From: Acidobacteriota bacterium
Lineage (GTDB): Bacteria > Acidobacteriota > Vicinamibacteria > Vicinamibacterales > 2-12-FULL-66-21
Direction: 5' to 3'
Length of the DNA: 39,068 bases
Assembly (NCBI GenBank): GCA_003222675.1
Contig: QHWT01000101.1
Coordinates: 1 to 39,068 of the forward strand
Part shown: positions 7,965 through 14,856 of the stretch, one piece after another
Layout of the letters: every line of letters starts with the position of its first letter
How positions within the stretch are numbered: position 1 is the first letter of the stretch
Notes under the pieces: model-generated
What the model saw: the letters and a program-made list of their open reading frames with translations, nothing else
Databases searched by the model: none
Told to the model about the DNA's origin: nothing
Program-made: the position numbers and the translations under genes

Positions 7965-8561
7965 TCAGTCCTGTTGTGCGAAGACCTGCGCCTGCGTCTT
8001 TCCGTACGGATAAAATTTTGCCTTGTCGCCGTTCGCCCAGGCAGAGCGTTGCTCGGCACGGCTGATGTCCCAGTCCGGACGGCAGCGTTGCAGCACAGCG
8101 CGCAGATCGAGACGCAGTTCCTCCACCGTCGGTCGCCCGAAGAACCAATAGCCGTTATAGATCTTATAGATACGCAAGCCGGGCTCGAGCACCAGCGTGT
8201 GCGGAATCATCGGATTGTGATCGGGATCTGTGTACTCCGGGATGTCGAGGTCCTTCTGGAGTTTCCGACCGGGATCCGACAGAAAGATCCAGTTGGCGCC
8301 GACGCCAGACCGGAATTCGTTCGTCTCGATCAAGTTGTCGGTCGAGATCGTGACGAGGCGGCAATACCCTACTTGCATCTCCCGATGCAGCCGTACAAGT
8401 CCTTCGTGTTGTCTTCTTTCTTTTGGACAGAAACCTCCGCGGGAAAGCACCAGCACCAGCGGATCGGCTTCCTGCAATTCCGAAAGCGTGCGGTGCATGC
8501 CGCGGTGATCCGGCAGCTTGTAGTCGGGAAACACTGCGCCGGGAAGGATGTCTGGTCGCAT
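7965..8561 (-). CDS. Peroxiredoxin-like (AhpC/TSA, redoxin) protein
   Basis: 198 residues with a thioredoxin-fold peroxiredoxin pattern: PGAVFPDYKLPDHRG at the N-terminus, LVLVLSRGGFCPKERRQ holding a single candidate peroxidatic Cys45, then LVTISTDN and HTLVLEPGLRIYKIYNGYWFFGRPT. The usual TxxC motif is SRGGFC here, so it is an atypical subgroup. No resolving Cys is clear: the only other Cys are in GYCRL and LQRCRP. It starts 8 bp after the VOC gene and is the last gene of the flavoprotein-VOC-redoxin unit. Reduction of peroxides is the likely role; the electron donor could be the flavoprotein of the same operon, which is an inference. Confidence 0.85.
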   Translation of the reverse strand: MRPDILPGAVFPDYKLPDHRGMHRTLSELQEADPLVLVLSRGGFCPKERRQHEGLVRLHREMQVGYCRLVTISTDNLIETNEFRSGVGANWIFLSDPGRKLQKDLDIPEYTDPDHNPMIPHTLVLEPGLRIYKIYNGYWFFGRPTVEELRLDLRAVLQRCRPDWDISRAEQRSAWANGDKAKFYPYGKTQAQVFAQQD

Positions 8562-8569
8562 GACAGCGT

Positions 8570-9253
8570 CTATACCTGGGCGCGTTCGCGCGTACCTTCG
8601 ATGTGGCTCGTGGCGTCTCTGGCCGCGTCGTCAGCAGTCGCGCCGCGCTCGCGCGCGACGATGTAGGCGGCGTACCATCCCGACCAGTGGTGCTTCGGAG
8701 CGGTCGGCTCGTACGAGCCATGGCGCATCTCTGTCTCGCGCAGAAGCTCTGTCAGCGTCGACACGTCTAAGCTGACTCCTCGGCCGGGAAGCCGCGTCTT
8801 GATCTCTTGGAGCAGCCAGCGGTTGCCGTCTGGATCGCTGAACGTGGCAAACGAGCCGTAGCTGGCGTGACCGGGCGCAGGCCCGCTGACGCGACCATTC
8901 CTGCCGTCCGACTGGAACTGCGCGCCAGGCACGGCGGCGTGAAACACTTCGCTGACTTCCGCAGCATGAGCGGCGAGCTCGTCGCGTGCGGCTTCGATGT
9001 CGGAGACGACCAGGTACAGGCCCTCGGCCGAGCCGGGCGTAGCCGACGTTACGTGGGTCCCGAATTGGACTGAACACGGCGAGCCTGGCGGCGTGAACTG
9101 GACGATCCGGAAGTCGTTCTCGAAGCCGAAGTCGGCATCCAGCCGCCACCCGAGATTTCCGTAAAAGCGCTTCGCGCGATCGACGTCAGACACCGGAATG
9201 ACGACGACCTCGAGCTTGAGATCGTGTTCAACGTTCGACTGTGTACTGCTCAC
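8570..9253 (-). CDS. VOC (glyoxalase/bleomycin-resistance) superfamily protein
   Basis: 227 residues from a GTG at 9253 with AAGGAG 6 nt upstream. A TTG further up would need a long overlap with the preceding gene. The first about 150 residues form a VOC module: LEVVVIPVSDVDRAKRFYGNLGW, FRIVQFTPPGSPCSVQFG, GLYLVVSDIEAARDEL, and FATFSDPDGNRWLLQEI. The last about 65 residues, with HHWSGWYAAYIVARERG, are an added helical tail resembling tails of other stress-linked VOC proteins. VOC enzymes bind a metal and act on small electrophiles or antibiotics. Its ribosome-binding site lies inside the end of the flavoprotein gene (26-bp overlap), so translation is probably coupled. Confidence 0.85.
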   Translation of the reverse strand: MSSTQSNVEHDLKLEVVVIPVSDVDRAKRFYGNLGWRLDADFGFENDFRIVQFTPPGSPCSVQFGTHVTSATPGSAEGLYLVVSDIEAARDELAAHAAEVSEVFHAAVPGAQFQSDGRNGRVSGPAPGHASYGSFATFSDPDGNRWLLQEIKTRLPGRGVSLDVSTLTELLRETEMRHGSYEPTAPKHHWSGWYAAYIVARERGATADDAARDATSHIEGTRERAQV

Positions 9254-10652
9254 GGCGATCTCCTTGTCGCGCAACCTTCGCGGCAAGTCCCTCGAGGACT
9301 TGTCCAAGCACGCGGTTGAACGCGGGAAACGGGTGGATGACGTCGGCAAGTGTCTCGAGCGGAGTCGCGAGCTTTACAGCCAGCACGAGCTCGCCAAGGA
9401 TCTCGCCGGCACGCGGGGTGACGAGCGTCGCACCGATCAGCACGCCGCGCTGGCGGTCGGCGACCAGCTTCACCGCGCCGCGGTGAAAGTCGTGGATGTA
9501 GCCGCGCGCGGTCTCCGCGGGATCGGCGGTGGCGACCGCGACGTCGATGCCTCGCGCGCGTGCGGCCGCCTCAGATAGCCCGACCGATGCGACTTCCGGA
9601 TCGGTAAACGTCACGCGAGGAACCGCGGTGTGATCGGCCCGCGCATCGATGCCCCTCAGTCGCCGCGCGACGACCTGCCCGTGGTAATAAGCGAGATGAG
9701 TGAACCCACCCAGTCCCGTCACGTCGCCGGCGCCGAACACGCCGGGCCGCGCTTCGAGCGTCGATGGGTCCACCTTCAGCCAGCCGCGCTCTGTCTGTGC
9801 GAGTCCGGCTGCGCGCCACGCGTCCACGTTGGGGCGACGGCCGGTCGCCACCAGCAATCGGTCGGCGCGAACCGTTGCGCCCGACTTCAAATGGACGACC
9901 ACGCTCGAACGCTCGCGCGATGGGCCCATCATCGGCTGTTCGACGGCGACACATGGATCGCCGATCGTGAGCATGATGCCGTCCCCCTCGAGATGCGGCC
10001 GGAGCGCCGCGCCTGCCTCCGGCTCCTCGAGTCCGAGAAACGTCGGCCCGGCCTCGATCAGGGTGACCTTGCAACCGAGGCGCGCGAACGCCTGGCCGAG
10101 TTCGATGCCGATGGCGCCTCCGCCGAGGATCGCCAGCGACACCGGCAGTTCCGTCGGAATCGCCGCCTGACGGTTGGTCCAGAAATCGACGCTGTCCAGG
10201 CCAGGGATGGGCGGGATCGCTGCGGTGCTGCCATTGGCGACGACCACGGCGCGGCGCGCGAAGATCTGCTCGTTGCCAACCTCCACCGTCCGCTGATCGA
10301 TCAGTTTGCCTTCGCCTCTCACGAGCCTGGCTCCGGTCGCCTCCATCGCGGCGGCAGGACGGCTGTCGTCGAGGTTGCGCGCCATCCACAACACGCGTGT
10401 GGACACTTTCGGAAAGTCGACGGTCCAGTCCACGCGTGAGGCGGCAAGGACGCGGGCCCGATCGGCCTCGGTCAACGTTTCGCCCGAGCGAAGTAACGTC
10501 TTCGACGGCACGCAGCCCCAGTACGGGCACTCACCGCCGACCAGCTCGCGCTCGACAACGGCGAGCGTCAGGCCGCTGTCCTGAAGGCCGACGGCGATCG
10601 CCTCGCCGGCGACGCCGCCACCGAGACACACGACGTCGAATTCCTGCCGCAT
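9228..10652 (-). CDS. FAD-dependent pyridine nucleotide-disulfide oxidoreductase
   Basis: 474 residues of the glutathione reductase / lipoamide dehydrogenase / mercuric reductase family. FAD motif GGGVAGEAIA near residue 11, redox-active pair Cys42/Cys47 in GGECPYWGCVPSK, NAD(P)-binding LAILGGGAIGIELGQAFARLG, the second FAD motif GVFGAGDVTG, and a C-terminal dimerisation domain starting VPRVTFTDPEVASVGLSE. The C-terminal His-Glu of true disulfide reductases reads HPFPAFNR here, so His is present but Glu is replaced, and the disulfide substrate is uncertain. It lacks the N-terminal heavy-metal domain and the C-terminal Cys pair of MerA. It is the first gene of the flavoprotein-VOC-redoxin unit, with the 25-bp motif 33 bp upstream. 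Confidence 0.9.
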   Translation of the reverse strand: MRQEFDVVCLGGGVAGEAIAVGLQDSGLTLAVVERELVGGECPYWGCVPSKTLLRSGETLTEADRARVLAASRVDWTVDFPKVSTRVLWMARNLDDSRPAAAMEATGARLVRGEGKLIDQRTVEVGNEQIFARRAVVVANGSTAAIPPIPGLDSVDFWTNRQAAIPTELPVSLAILGGGAIGIELGQAFARLGCKVTLIEAGPTFLGLEEPEAGAALRPHLEGDGIMLTIGDPCVAVEQPMMGPSRERSSVVVHLKSGATVRADRLLVATGRRPNVDAWRAAGLAQTERGWLKVDPSTLEARPGVFGAGDVTGLGGFTHLAYYHGQVVARRLRGIDARADHTAVPRVTFTDPEVASVGLSEAAARARGIDVAVATADPAETARGYIHDFHRGAVKLVADRQRGVLIGATLVTPRAGEILGELVLAVKLATPLETLADVIHPFPAFNRVLGQVLEGLAAKVARQGDRREQYTVER

Positions 10653-10685
10653 CCCAGCACGAATAATGCGCGCGGCACGTGCGAT

Positions 10686-10710
10686 CGTCTATGAGACTTT
10701 GGTATCGGTT
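10686..10710 (-). promoter_or_regulatory. 25-bp island motif, copy 3 (flavoprotein unit)
   Basis: On the minus strand it carries ATACCA, then AAGTCTC, then ATAGACG, 33 bp before the flavoprotein start. It lies in the divergent gap of 147 bp shared with the epoxide hydrolase gene, so one site could serve both directions. It matches copy 2 at 21 of 25 positions by hand count. Confidence 0.7.
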
Positions 10711-10722
10711 CACAGGGCGATA

Positions 10723-10745
10723 CGAAGGTGTCGTCGATACCTTCG
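10723..10745. promoter_or_regulatory. Inverted repeat in the divergent promoter region
   Basis: CGAAGGT (10723-10729) and ACCTTCG (10739-10745) are perfect 7-bp arms around a 9-bp spacer. The repeat lies between the 25-bp motif and the epoxide hydrolase gene (start 10800), where a dimeric regulator site would be expected. It could also be a leader hairpin. No protein can be assigned. Confidence 0.35.
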
Positions 10746-10799
10746 TCTGATGGATCCACGGTCGCGCGTCTGATGTGATGCGTTCGAGGAGCTCACAAC

Positions 10800-12119
10800 A
10801 TGAATCGTGGCACAGGTCTTCGCGTTTCCTGTCTCGGTCTGGCTGCGGCGGCACTGCTGATCGGAGGAAAAATCATCGTGACTCACGCATCGATGGCTGG
10901 GAAGTCGGGTGGTGCCGATGTCATCAAGCCTTTCCGCGTCCATTTTCCGGACGAGGCGCTCGCAGACCTGAAGCACCGCGTCGCAGCCACGCGGTGGCCG
11001 GACAAGGAAATCGTCACCGATCAATCGCAAGGCGTGCAGCTGGCGACCGTTCAGAAGCTCGCGCGCTACTGGGCGACGGACTACAACTGGCGCAAGGTCG
11101 AGGCGAAGCTGAACGCCCTGCCGCAATTCACCACCGAGATCGATGGCGTCGACATTCACTTCATTCACGTGCGTTCGAAGCTTCCGAACGCGTTGCCGAT
11201 CATCGTCACGCACGGATGGCCCGGCTCGATCATCGAGCAGCTGAAAATCGTCGATCCGCTGACGAATCCCACGGCACATGGCGGGAGTGCATCGGACGCG
11301 TTCGATGTCGTGATTCCGTCGCTACCGGGGTACGGCTTTTCGGGCAGGCCCGCGAGCACCGGCTGGGATCCCATCCGCGTCGCACGTGCGTGGATCGTGC
11401 TGATGAAGCGCCTGGGATACACACGATATGTAGCGCAGGGCGGCGACTGGGGAAATGCCGTCACGGAACAGATGGCGCTGCTGGCACCTCCGGAATTGAT
11501 CGGCATTCACACCAACATGCCTGCCACCGTGCCGGACGACATCAACACGGCGGCTCTTGCCGGTGCGCCGGCGCCGTCCGGCCTCTCCGCCGAGGAACAG
11601 CACGCGTACGAACAGCTGGCCTATTTCTACAAGCACGGCCTGGGCTACGCCAACGAGATGGCGAATCGTCCGCAGACGCTGTACGCCATCGGAGATTCAC
11701 CGGTCGGCCTCGCCGCATGGATGCTCGATCACGACGCGCGGAGTCTGGCGCTCATCTCGCGCGTGTTCGACGGACAGTCAGAGGGCCTGACGCGGGACGA
11801 GGTCCTCGACAACGTCACGCTCTACTGGCTGACCAACACGGCGGTCTCCTCCGCCCGTTTGTATTGGGAAAGCAAGCTCGCGTTCTTCGCTCCGAAGAAC
11901 GTCCCCATCCCGGCTGCCGTGAGTGCTTTTCCAGAGGAGCTGTATCAGGCCCCGCGGAGTTGGACGCAGAAAGCCTATCCCAAGCTCATCTACTACAACA
12001 GGCTCGATAAAGGCGGGCACTTCGCGGCGTGGGAGCAACCGGAACTCTTTACGACCGAGCTCCGTGCCGCCTTCCGTTCACTCCGAGGCGCGAAGGCATC
12101 CTCCACTGGAGCGAGATGA
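10800..12119 (+). CDS. Exported epoxide hydrolase-like alpha/beta hydrolase
   Basis: 439 residues. A hydrophobic N-terminus (LRVSCLGLAAAALLIGG) indicates Sec export or anchoring. An epoxide-hydrolase N-terminal domain follows (PFRVHFPDEALADLKHRVAATRWP), then the alpha/beta fold: oxyanion loop THGWPGS near 137-143, LPGYGFSGRP, nucleophile Asp216 in QGGDWGN, and the C-terminal His of KGGHFAAWEQPELF. The lid includes YFYKHGLGYANEMANRPQTLYAIGDSPVGL, a family-typical stretch cited here in part (GLGYANEM, DSPVGLAAW). This matches microsomal-type/juvenile-hormone-type epoxide hydrolases of soil bacteria. GAGGAG precedes the ATG by 9 nt. It starts the plus-strand side of the island and ends 1 bp before the DipZ-C-like gene. 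The natural substrate is unknown; oxidised lipids or xenobiotic epoxides are possible. Confidence 0.9.
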   Translation: MNRGTGLRVSCLGLAAAALLIGGKIIVTHASMAGKSGGADVIKPFRVHFPDEALADLKHRVAATRWPDKEIVTDQSQGVQLATVQKLARYWATDYNWRKVEAKLNALPQFTTEIDGVDIHFIHVRSKLPNALPIIVTHGWPGSIIEQLKIVDPLTNPTAHGGSASDAFDVVIPSLPGYGFSGRPASTGWDPIRVARAWIVLMKRLGYTRYVAQGGDWGNAVTEQMALLAPPELIGIHTNMPATVPDDINTAALAGAPAPSGLSAEEQHAYEQLAYFYKHGLGYANEMANRPQTLYAIGDSPVGLAAWMLDHDARSLALISRVFDGQSEGLTRDEVLDNVTLYWLTNTAVSSARLYWESKLAFFAPKNVPIPAAVSAFPEELYQAPRSWTQKAYPKLIYYNRLDKGGHFAAWEQPELFTTELRAAFRSLRGAKASSTGAR

Positions 12120-12120
12120 A

Positions 12121-12766
12121 GTGGCCAATGACACGGACCACGATCGACGACGTTTTCTTAGTACGGCAGCGATGACGATCGCCGCCGCGCACGTCGCCAG
12201 ATCGGGCACCGCGCAGGCCGCTCCTCGCGAGCCGCGCGAGCTGGTGGCCCTCGGTCGTGCGGCAGAAGCAGGTGTGGCCGGCAGCAGCGAGACGCCGGTG
12301 TCGAACATCGAGGCCCGGGGTGTGGAAGCGCCGGCCGATTGGAGTGCCCTGCGATCACCGGAGAATTACGTCGGATACGAGCGAACGCAGAACTCGTCGC
12401 GTCTATTCGGCCCCCGCGCGATTGGCCCTCAATCAATGGGCGCTGGTCGGCGAGTGGACGATCGACCGTCAGGCCACCGTTCTTAGCACGCTTGACGGGC
12501 GCATGGTGTATCGCTTTCACGCGCGCGACCTTCACCTCGTGATGGGGCCGCCGCGTCAAGGAGTCTCGCTGCGCTTCCGTGTGTCGATCGACGGCCACCC
12601 GCCGGGGCCAGCTCACGGGATCGATGCGGACGAGGGCGGCAACGGCACGGTCGTCGAACAGCGCCTGTACCAACTGATCCGGCAGCCAGGACCGATCGTC
12701 GATCGACAGTTCGAGATCGAGTTCCTCGATCCTGGTGTCGAGGCGTTCGCGTTCACGTTCGGTTGA
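12121..12766 (+). pseudogene. Tat-exported DipZ C-terminal-domain-like protein, frameshifted
   Basis: A GTG at 12121, 9 nt after GGAG, opens a Tat leader (DRRRFLSTAAMTIAAAHVARS). The mature part reads DWSALRSPENYVGYERTQN, the start of the carbohydrate-binding-like domain at the C-terminus of DipZ-type thioredoxin proteins. Near 12392-12400 the match jumps by +1: the other frame continues RVYSAPARLALNQWALVGEW, then FHARDLHLVMGP, GNGTVVEQRLYQLIRQPGP, FEIEFLDPGVEAFAFTFG and a stop at 12766. A few residues expected between N and R (typically Phe-Ala-Ser-Pro-Gly-like) are missing. The thioredoxin and CcdA-like parts of DipZ are absent, so this was a stand-alone version of the domain. It follows the epoxide hydrolase with almost no gap. 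Confidence 0.75.
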
Positions 12767-12800
12767 CGCTCGCGGCACGTGAGTACACCGTGCCGGCGTC

Positions 12801-12825
12801 GATCAATACCATCGTCCAATAGACG
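12801..12825 (+). promoter_or_regulatory. 25-bp island motif, copy 4 (DUF3237/redox unit)
   Basis: On the plus strand: ATACCA, then TCGTCCA, then ATAGACG, ending 69 bp before the alpha/beta hydrolase ATG at 12895. It matches copy 3 at 18 of 25 positions and copy 1 at 20 of 25. It points towards the plus-strand genes, as the other copies point towards theirs. Confidence 0.7.
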
Positions 12826-12894
12826 CAGCTCCTCCGACTCTGTGTAATCGGACATGTAAGCAGGCCATCGAGCGTCGGCCGAAGGGTTCAACAC

Positions 12895-13932
12895 ATGTAT
12901 CAACAGATCGATGTCGATCGCCGGCGGTTCTTGAGCGCGGCTGCCGCCGCGATTGCCGCGGCGCGACTAGGCGCCGTTGGCGCAAGCGGCGCTCCATCCG
13001 CCGGCACGAACACATTTGGCGAGCTGAAGCAGATCGATGCCGGCGTCCTGAACGTTGGATATGCCGAACTCGGTCCTCCGCATGGCGGCGCAGTGGTCCT
13101 CCTTCATGGCTGGCCATACGACATTCACAGCTACGTCGATGTCGCGCCGCTGCTCGCATCGGCCGGATACCGAGTGATCGTGCCGTATTTGCGTGGCTAT
13201 GGGACGACGCGTTTTCTGTCCAGTGACGCCCTTCGAAACGGCCAGCAGTCAGCGTTGGCGGCCGACGTCGTCGCCCTGATGGATGCGCTCGCCATCGACC
13301 GGGCGATTGTCGCGGGTTTCGACTGGGGGGCGCGAACCGCGAACATTGTTGGGGCGTTGTGGCCAGACCGCTGCACAGGGATGGTGTCGGTGAGCGGCTA
13401 TCTGATCGGAAGCCGTGAGGCGAACAAGATCCCGTTGCCGCCGCAGGCAGAGCTCGAATGGTGGTACCAGTACTATTTCGCCACGGAACGCGGCCGCGCA
13501 GGCTACCAAAACTACCGCGACGAGTTTGCCAGGCTGATCTGGCGGACAGCCTCGCCACAGTGGCAATTCGACGATGCGACGTTCGATCGGACTGCGAAGG
13601 CGTTCAACAACCCGGATCACGTCACCCTGGTGATTCACAACTACCGCTGGCGGCTCGGGCTGGCCGAGGGTGAGTCGAAATACGACGAGCTCGAAACACG
13701 GCTTGCGGCGGGTCCGGTCATCACGGTCCCGACCGTTACTCTTGAAGGTGACGCCAATGGTGCGCCACATCCGGATCCGGCTTCATACGTAAAGAAGTTC
13801 GCCGGCAAGTACACGCATAGACTGCTGAAAGGCGGCATCGGTCACAACCTGCCGCAGGAAGCGCCACAGGCGTTTGCCACAGCAGTGATTGACGTCGACG
13901 CCTTGGCAGATGGAAGAAAAACCCACGGCTGA
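12895..13932 (+). CDS. Tat-exported alpha/beta hydrolase (haloalkane dehalogenase/epoxide hydrolase type)
   Basis: 345 residues. The twin-arginine leader has DRRRFLSAAAAAIAAARLG. The fold follows: LLHGWPYDIHSYVDVAPLL, VIVPYLRGYGTTRF, a nucleophile elbow GFDWGAR with Asp143 in place of Ser, a late acid candidate in LEGDANG, and His in GGIGHNLPQEAP. An Asp nucleophile with HGWP places it near epoxide hydrolases, dehalogenases and fluoroacetate dehalogenase-like enzymes, not Ser esterases. The Tat leader means it is exported folded. It starts 69 bp after the motif and is followed by the DUF3237 pair at 18 bp. The substrate is unknown. Confidence 0.9.
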   Translation: MYQQIDVDRRRFLSAAAAAIAAARLGAVGASGAPSAGTNTFGELKQIDAGVLNVGYAELGPPHGGAVVLLHGWPYDIHSYVDVAPLLASAGYRVIVPYLRGYGTTRFLSSDALRNGQQSALAADVVALMDALAIDRAIVAGFDWGARTANIVGALWPDRCTGMVSVSGYLIGSREANKIPLPPQAELEWWYQYYFATERGRAGYQNYRDEFARLIWRTASPQWQFDDATFDRTAKAFNNPDHVTLVIHNYRWRLGLAEGESKYDELETRLAAGPVITVPTVTLEGDANGAPHPDPASYVKKFAGKYTHRLLKGGIGHNLPQEAPQAFATAVIDVDALADGRKTHG

Positions 13933-13950
13933 TCCCCACGCGCAATCACG

Positions 13951-14400
13951 ATGAACACGCGTCTGCTGATGATGATGCACGTGAACGTCGCGACAGTGCT
14001 GAACGTCGGCGCCGTGCCGCATGGCATTCGCCGGACTGCGCCGCTGCGCGGCGGTACGTTCGAGGGTCCGCGTCTTCGCGGCACTATCTTGCCGGCCAGC
14101 GCGGACTGGCAGCTCCTTCGTTCCGACGGCGTACTGGAAATGGACCTTCGCTTCACGCTCCAGACCGATGACGGCGCGCTCATCTCGATGAGCTCGTTTG
14201 GCCTGCGCCACGGGCCGCCCGACGTCATCGCGGCGCTCGGACGCGGCGAAACAGTCGACCCATCAACCTACTATTTCCGGACCATGCCGCGCTTTCAAAC
14301 AGCGCACCCCGTGTACTCGTTCCTGAATCGCCTGATCGCGGTGGCGAGCGGCGATCGTCGTCCGGACGGCCCGATCTACACGATCCACGAGGTGCTCTGA
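13951..14400 (+). CDS. DUF3237 family protein (first of two)
   Basis: 149 residues. It has the DUF3237 pattern: an N-terminal strand, GGTFEGPRLRGTILPASADWQ, VLEMDLRFTLQTDDGALI, YYFRTMPRFQTAHPVYSFLNRLIAVASGDRR and a short acidic end. The family forms a beta-barrel-like fold of unknown function and often sits near oxidoreductase or hydrolase genes. No signal peptide. It is followed by a paralogue after 1 bp, so the pair may form a heteromer. It is slightly longer than its partner because of an insertion before the YYFR segment (GPPDVIAALGRGETVDPST). Confidence 0.85.
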   Translation: MNTRLLMMMHVNVATVLNVGAVPHGIRRTAPLRGGTFEGPRLRGTILPASADWQLLRSDGVLEMDLRFTLQTDDGALISMSSFGLRHGPPDVIAALGRGETVDPSTYYFRTMPRFQTAHPVYSFLNRLIAVASGDRRPDGPIYTIHEVL

Positions 14401-14401
14401 C

Positions 14402-14815
14402 ATGAGCCTCTCGATCAATTCTCGTCCGCTGATGATCCTGCGTCTCGCGACATCAGCGACCCATGACATTGGCTCGACGCCGCAGGGCACGCTCACGATC
14501 TTCCCGGTCACCGGCGGGTCGTTCGAAGGCGAGCGCCTCCGCGGCCAGGTGCTCGCCGGCGGTGGCGACTGGGTGACCGCTCACGAGAGCGGAACGCTCA
14601 CACTCGATCTGCGGGTCACGCTCGAGACCGACGACAGCGAGCTGATTCACATGACGTTTACCGGCGTGCGCGACGATGCGAACCACTACTTCCGCACGGT
14701 GCCGCGTTTCGAGACCGCCGCGCCGAAGTACGCGTTCCTCAATCGTCTGCTTGCAATCGGCACCGGCGATATTCGCCCTGACGGCCCGGTTCATATCATC
14801 GAGGAGATTCTCTGA
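14402..14815 (+). CDS. DUF3237 family protein (second of two)
   Basis: 137 residues, paralogous to the gene before it: GGSFEGERLRGQVLAGGGDW, TLTLDLRVTLETDDSELI, HYFRTVPRFETAAPKYAFLNRLLAIGTGDIR line up throughout. It lacks the extra segment before YFR. The ATG follows the preceding stop by one base, implying coupled translation. Function unknown; a shared role in handling a small molecule with the neighbouring hydrolases is a guess from context. Confidence 0.85.
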   Translation: MSLSINSRPLMILRLATSATHDIGSTPQGTLTIFPVTGGSFEGERLRGQVLAGGGDWVTAHESGTLTLDLRVTLETDDSELIHMTFTGVRDDANHYFRTVPRFETAAPKYAFLNRLLAIGTGDIRPDGPVHIIEEIL

Positions 14816-14856
14816 CGCGTGCGAGTGTCGGATGCGTCGACTGTGGCTGGTTACCC

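Noticed and set aside
8566-8575. TATAGACG on the minus strand just before the redoxin start, and AAATAGACG at about 38305
   Set aside because: Both share only the last block of the island motif; the ATACCA block is missing, and the first lies at the end of a coding region only 5 bp from a start codon.
9254-9349. N-terminal extension of the VOC gene from a TTG
   Set aside because: It lies wholly inside the flavoprotein gene, while a GTG with AAGGAG at 9253 gives a normal VOC start.
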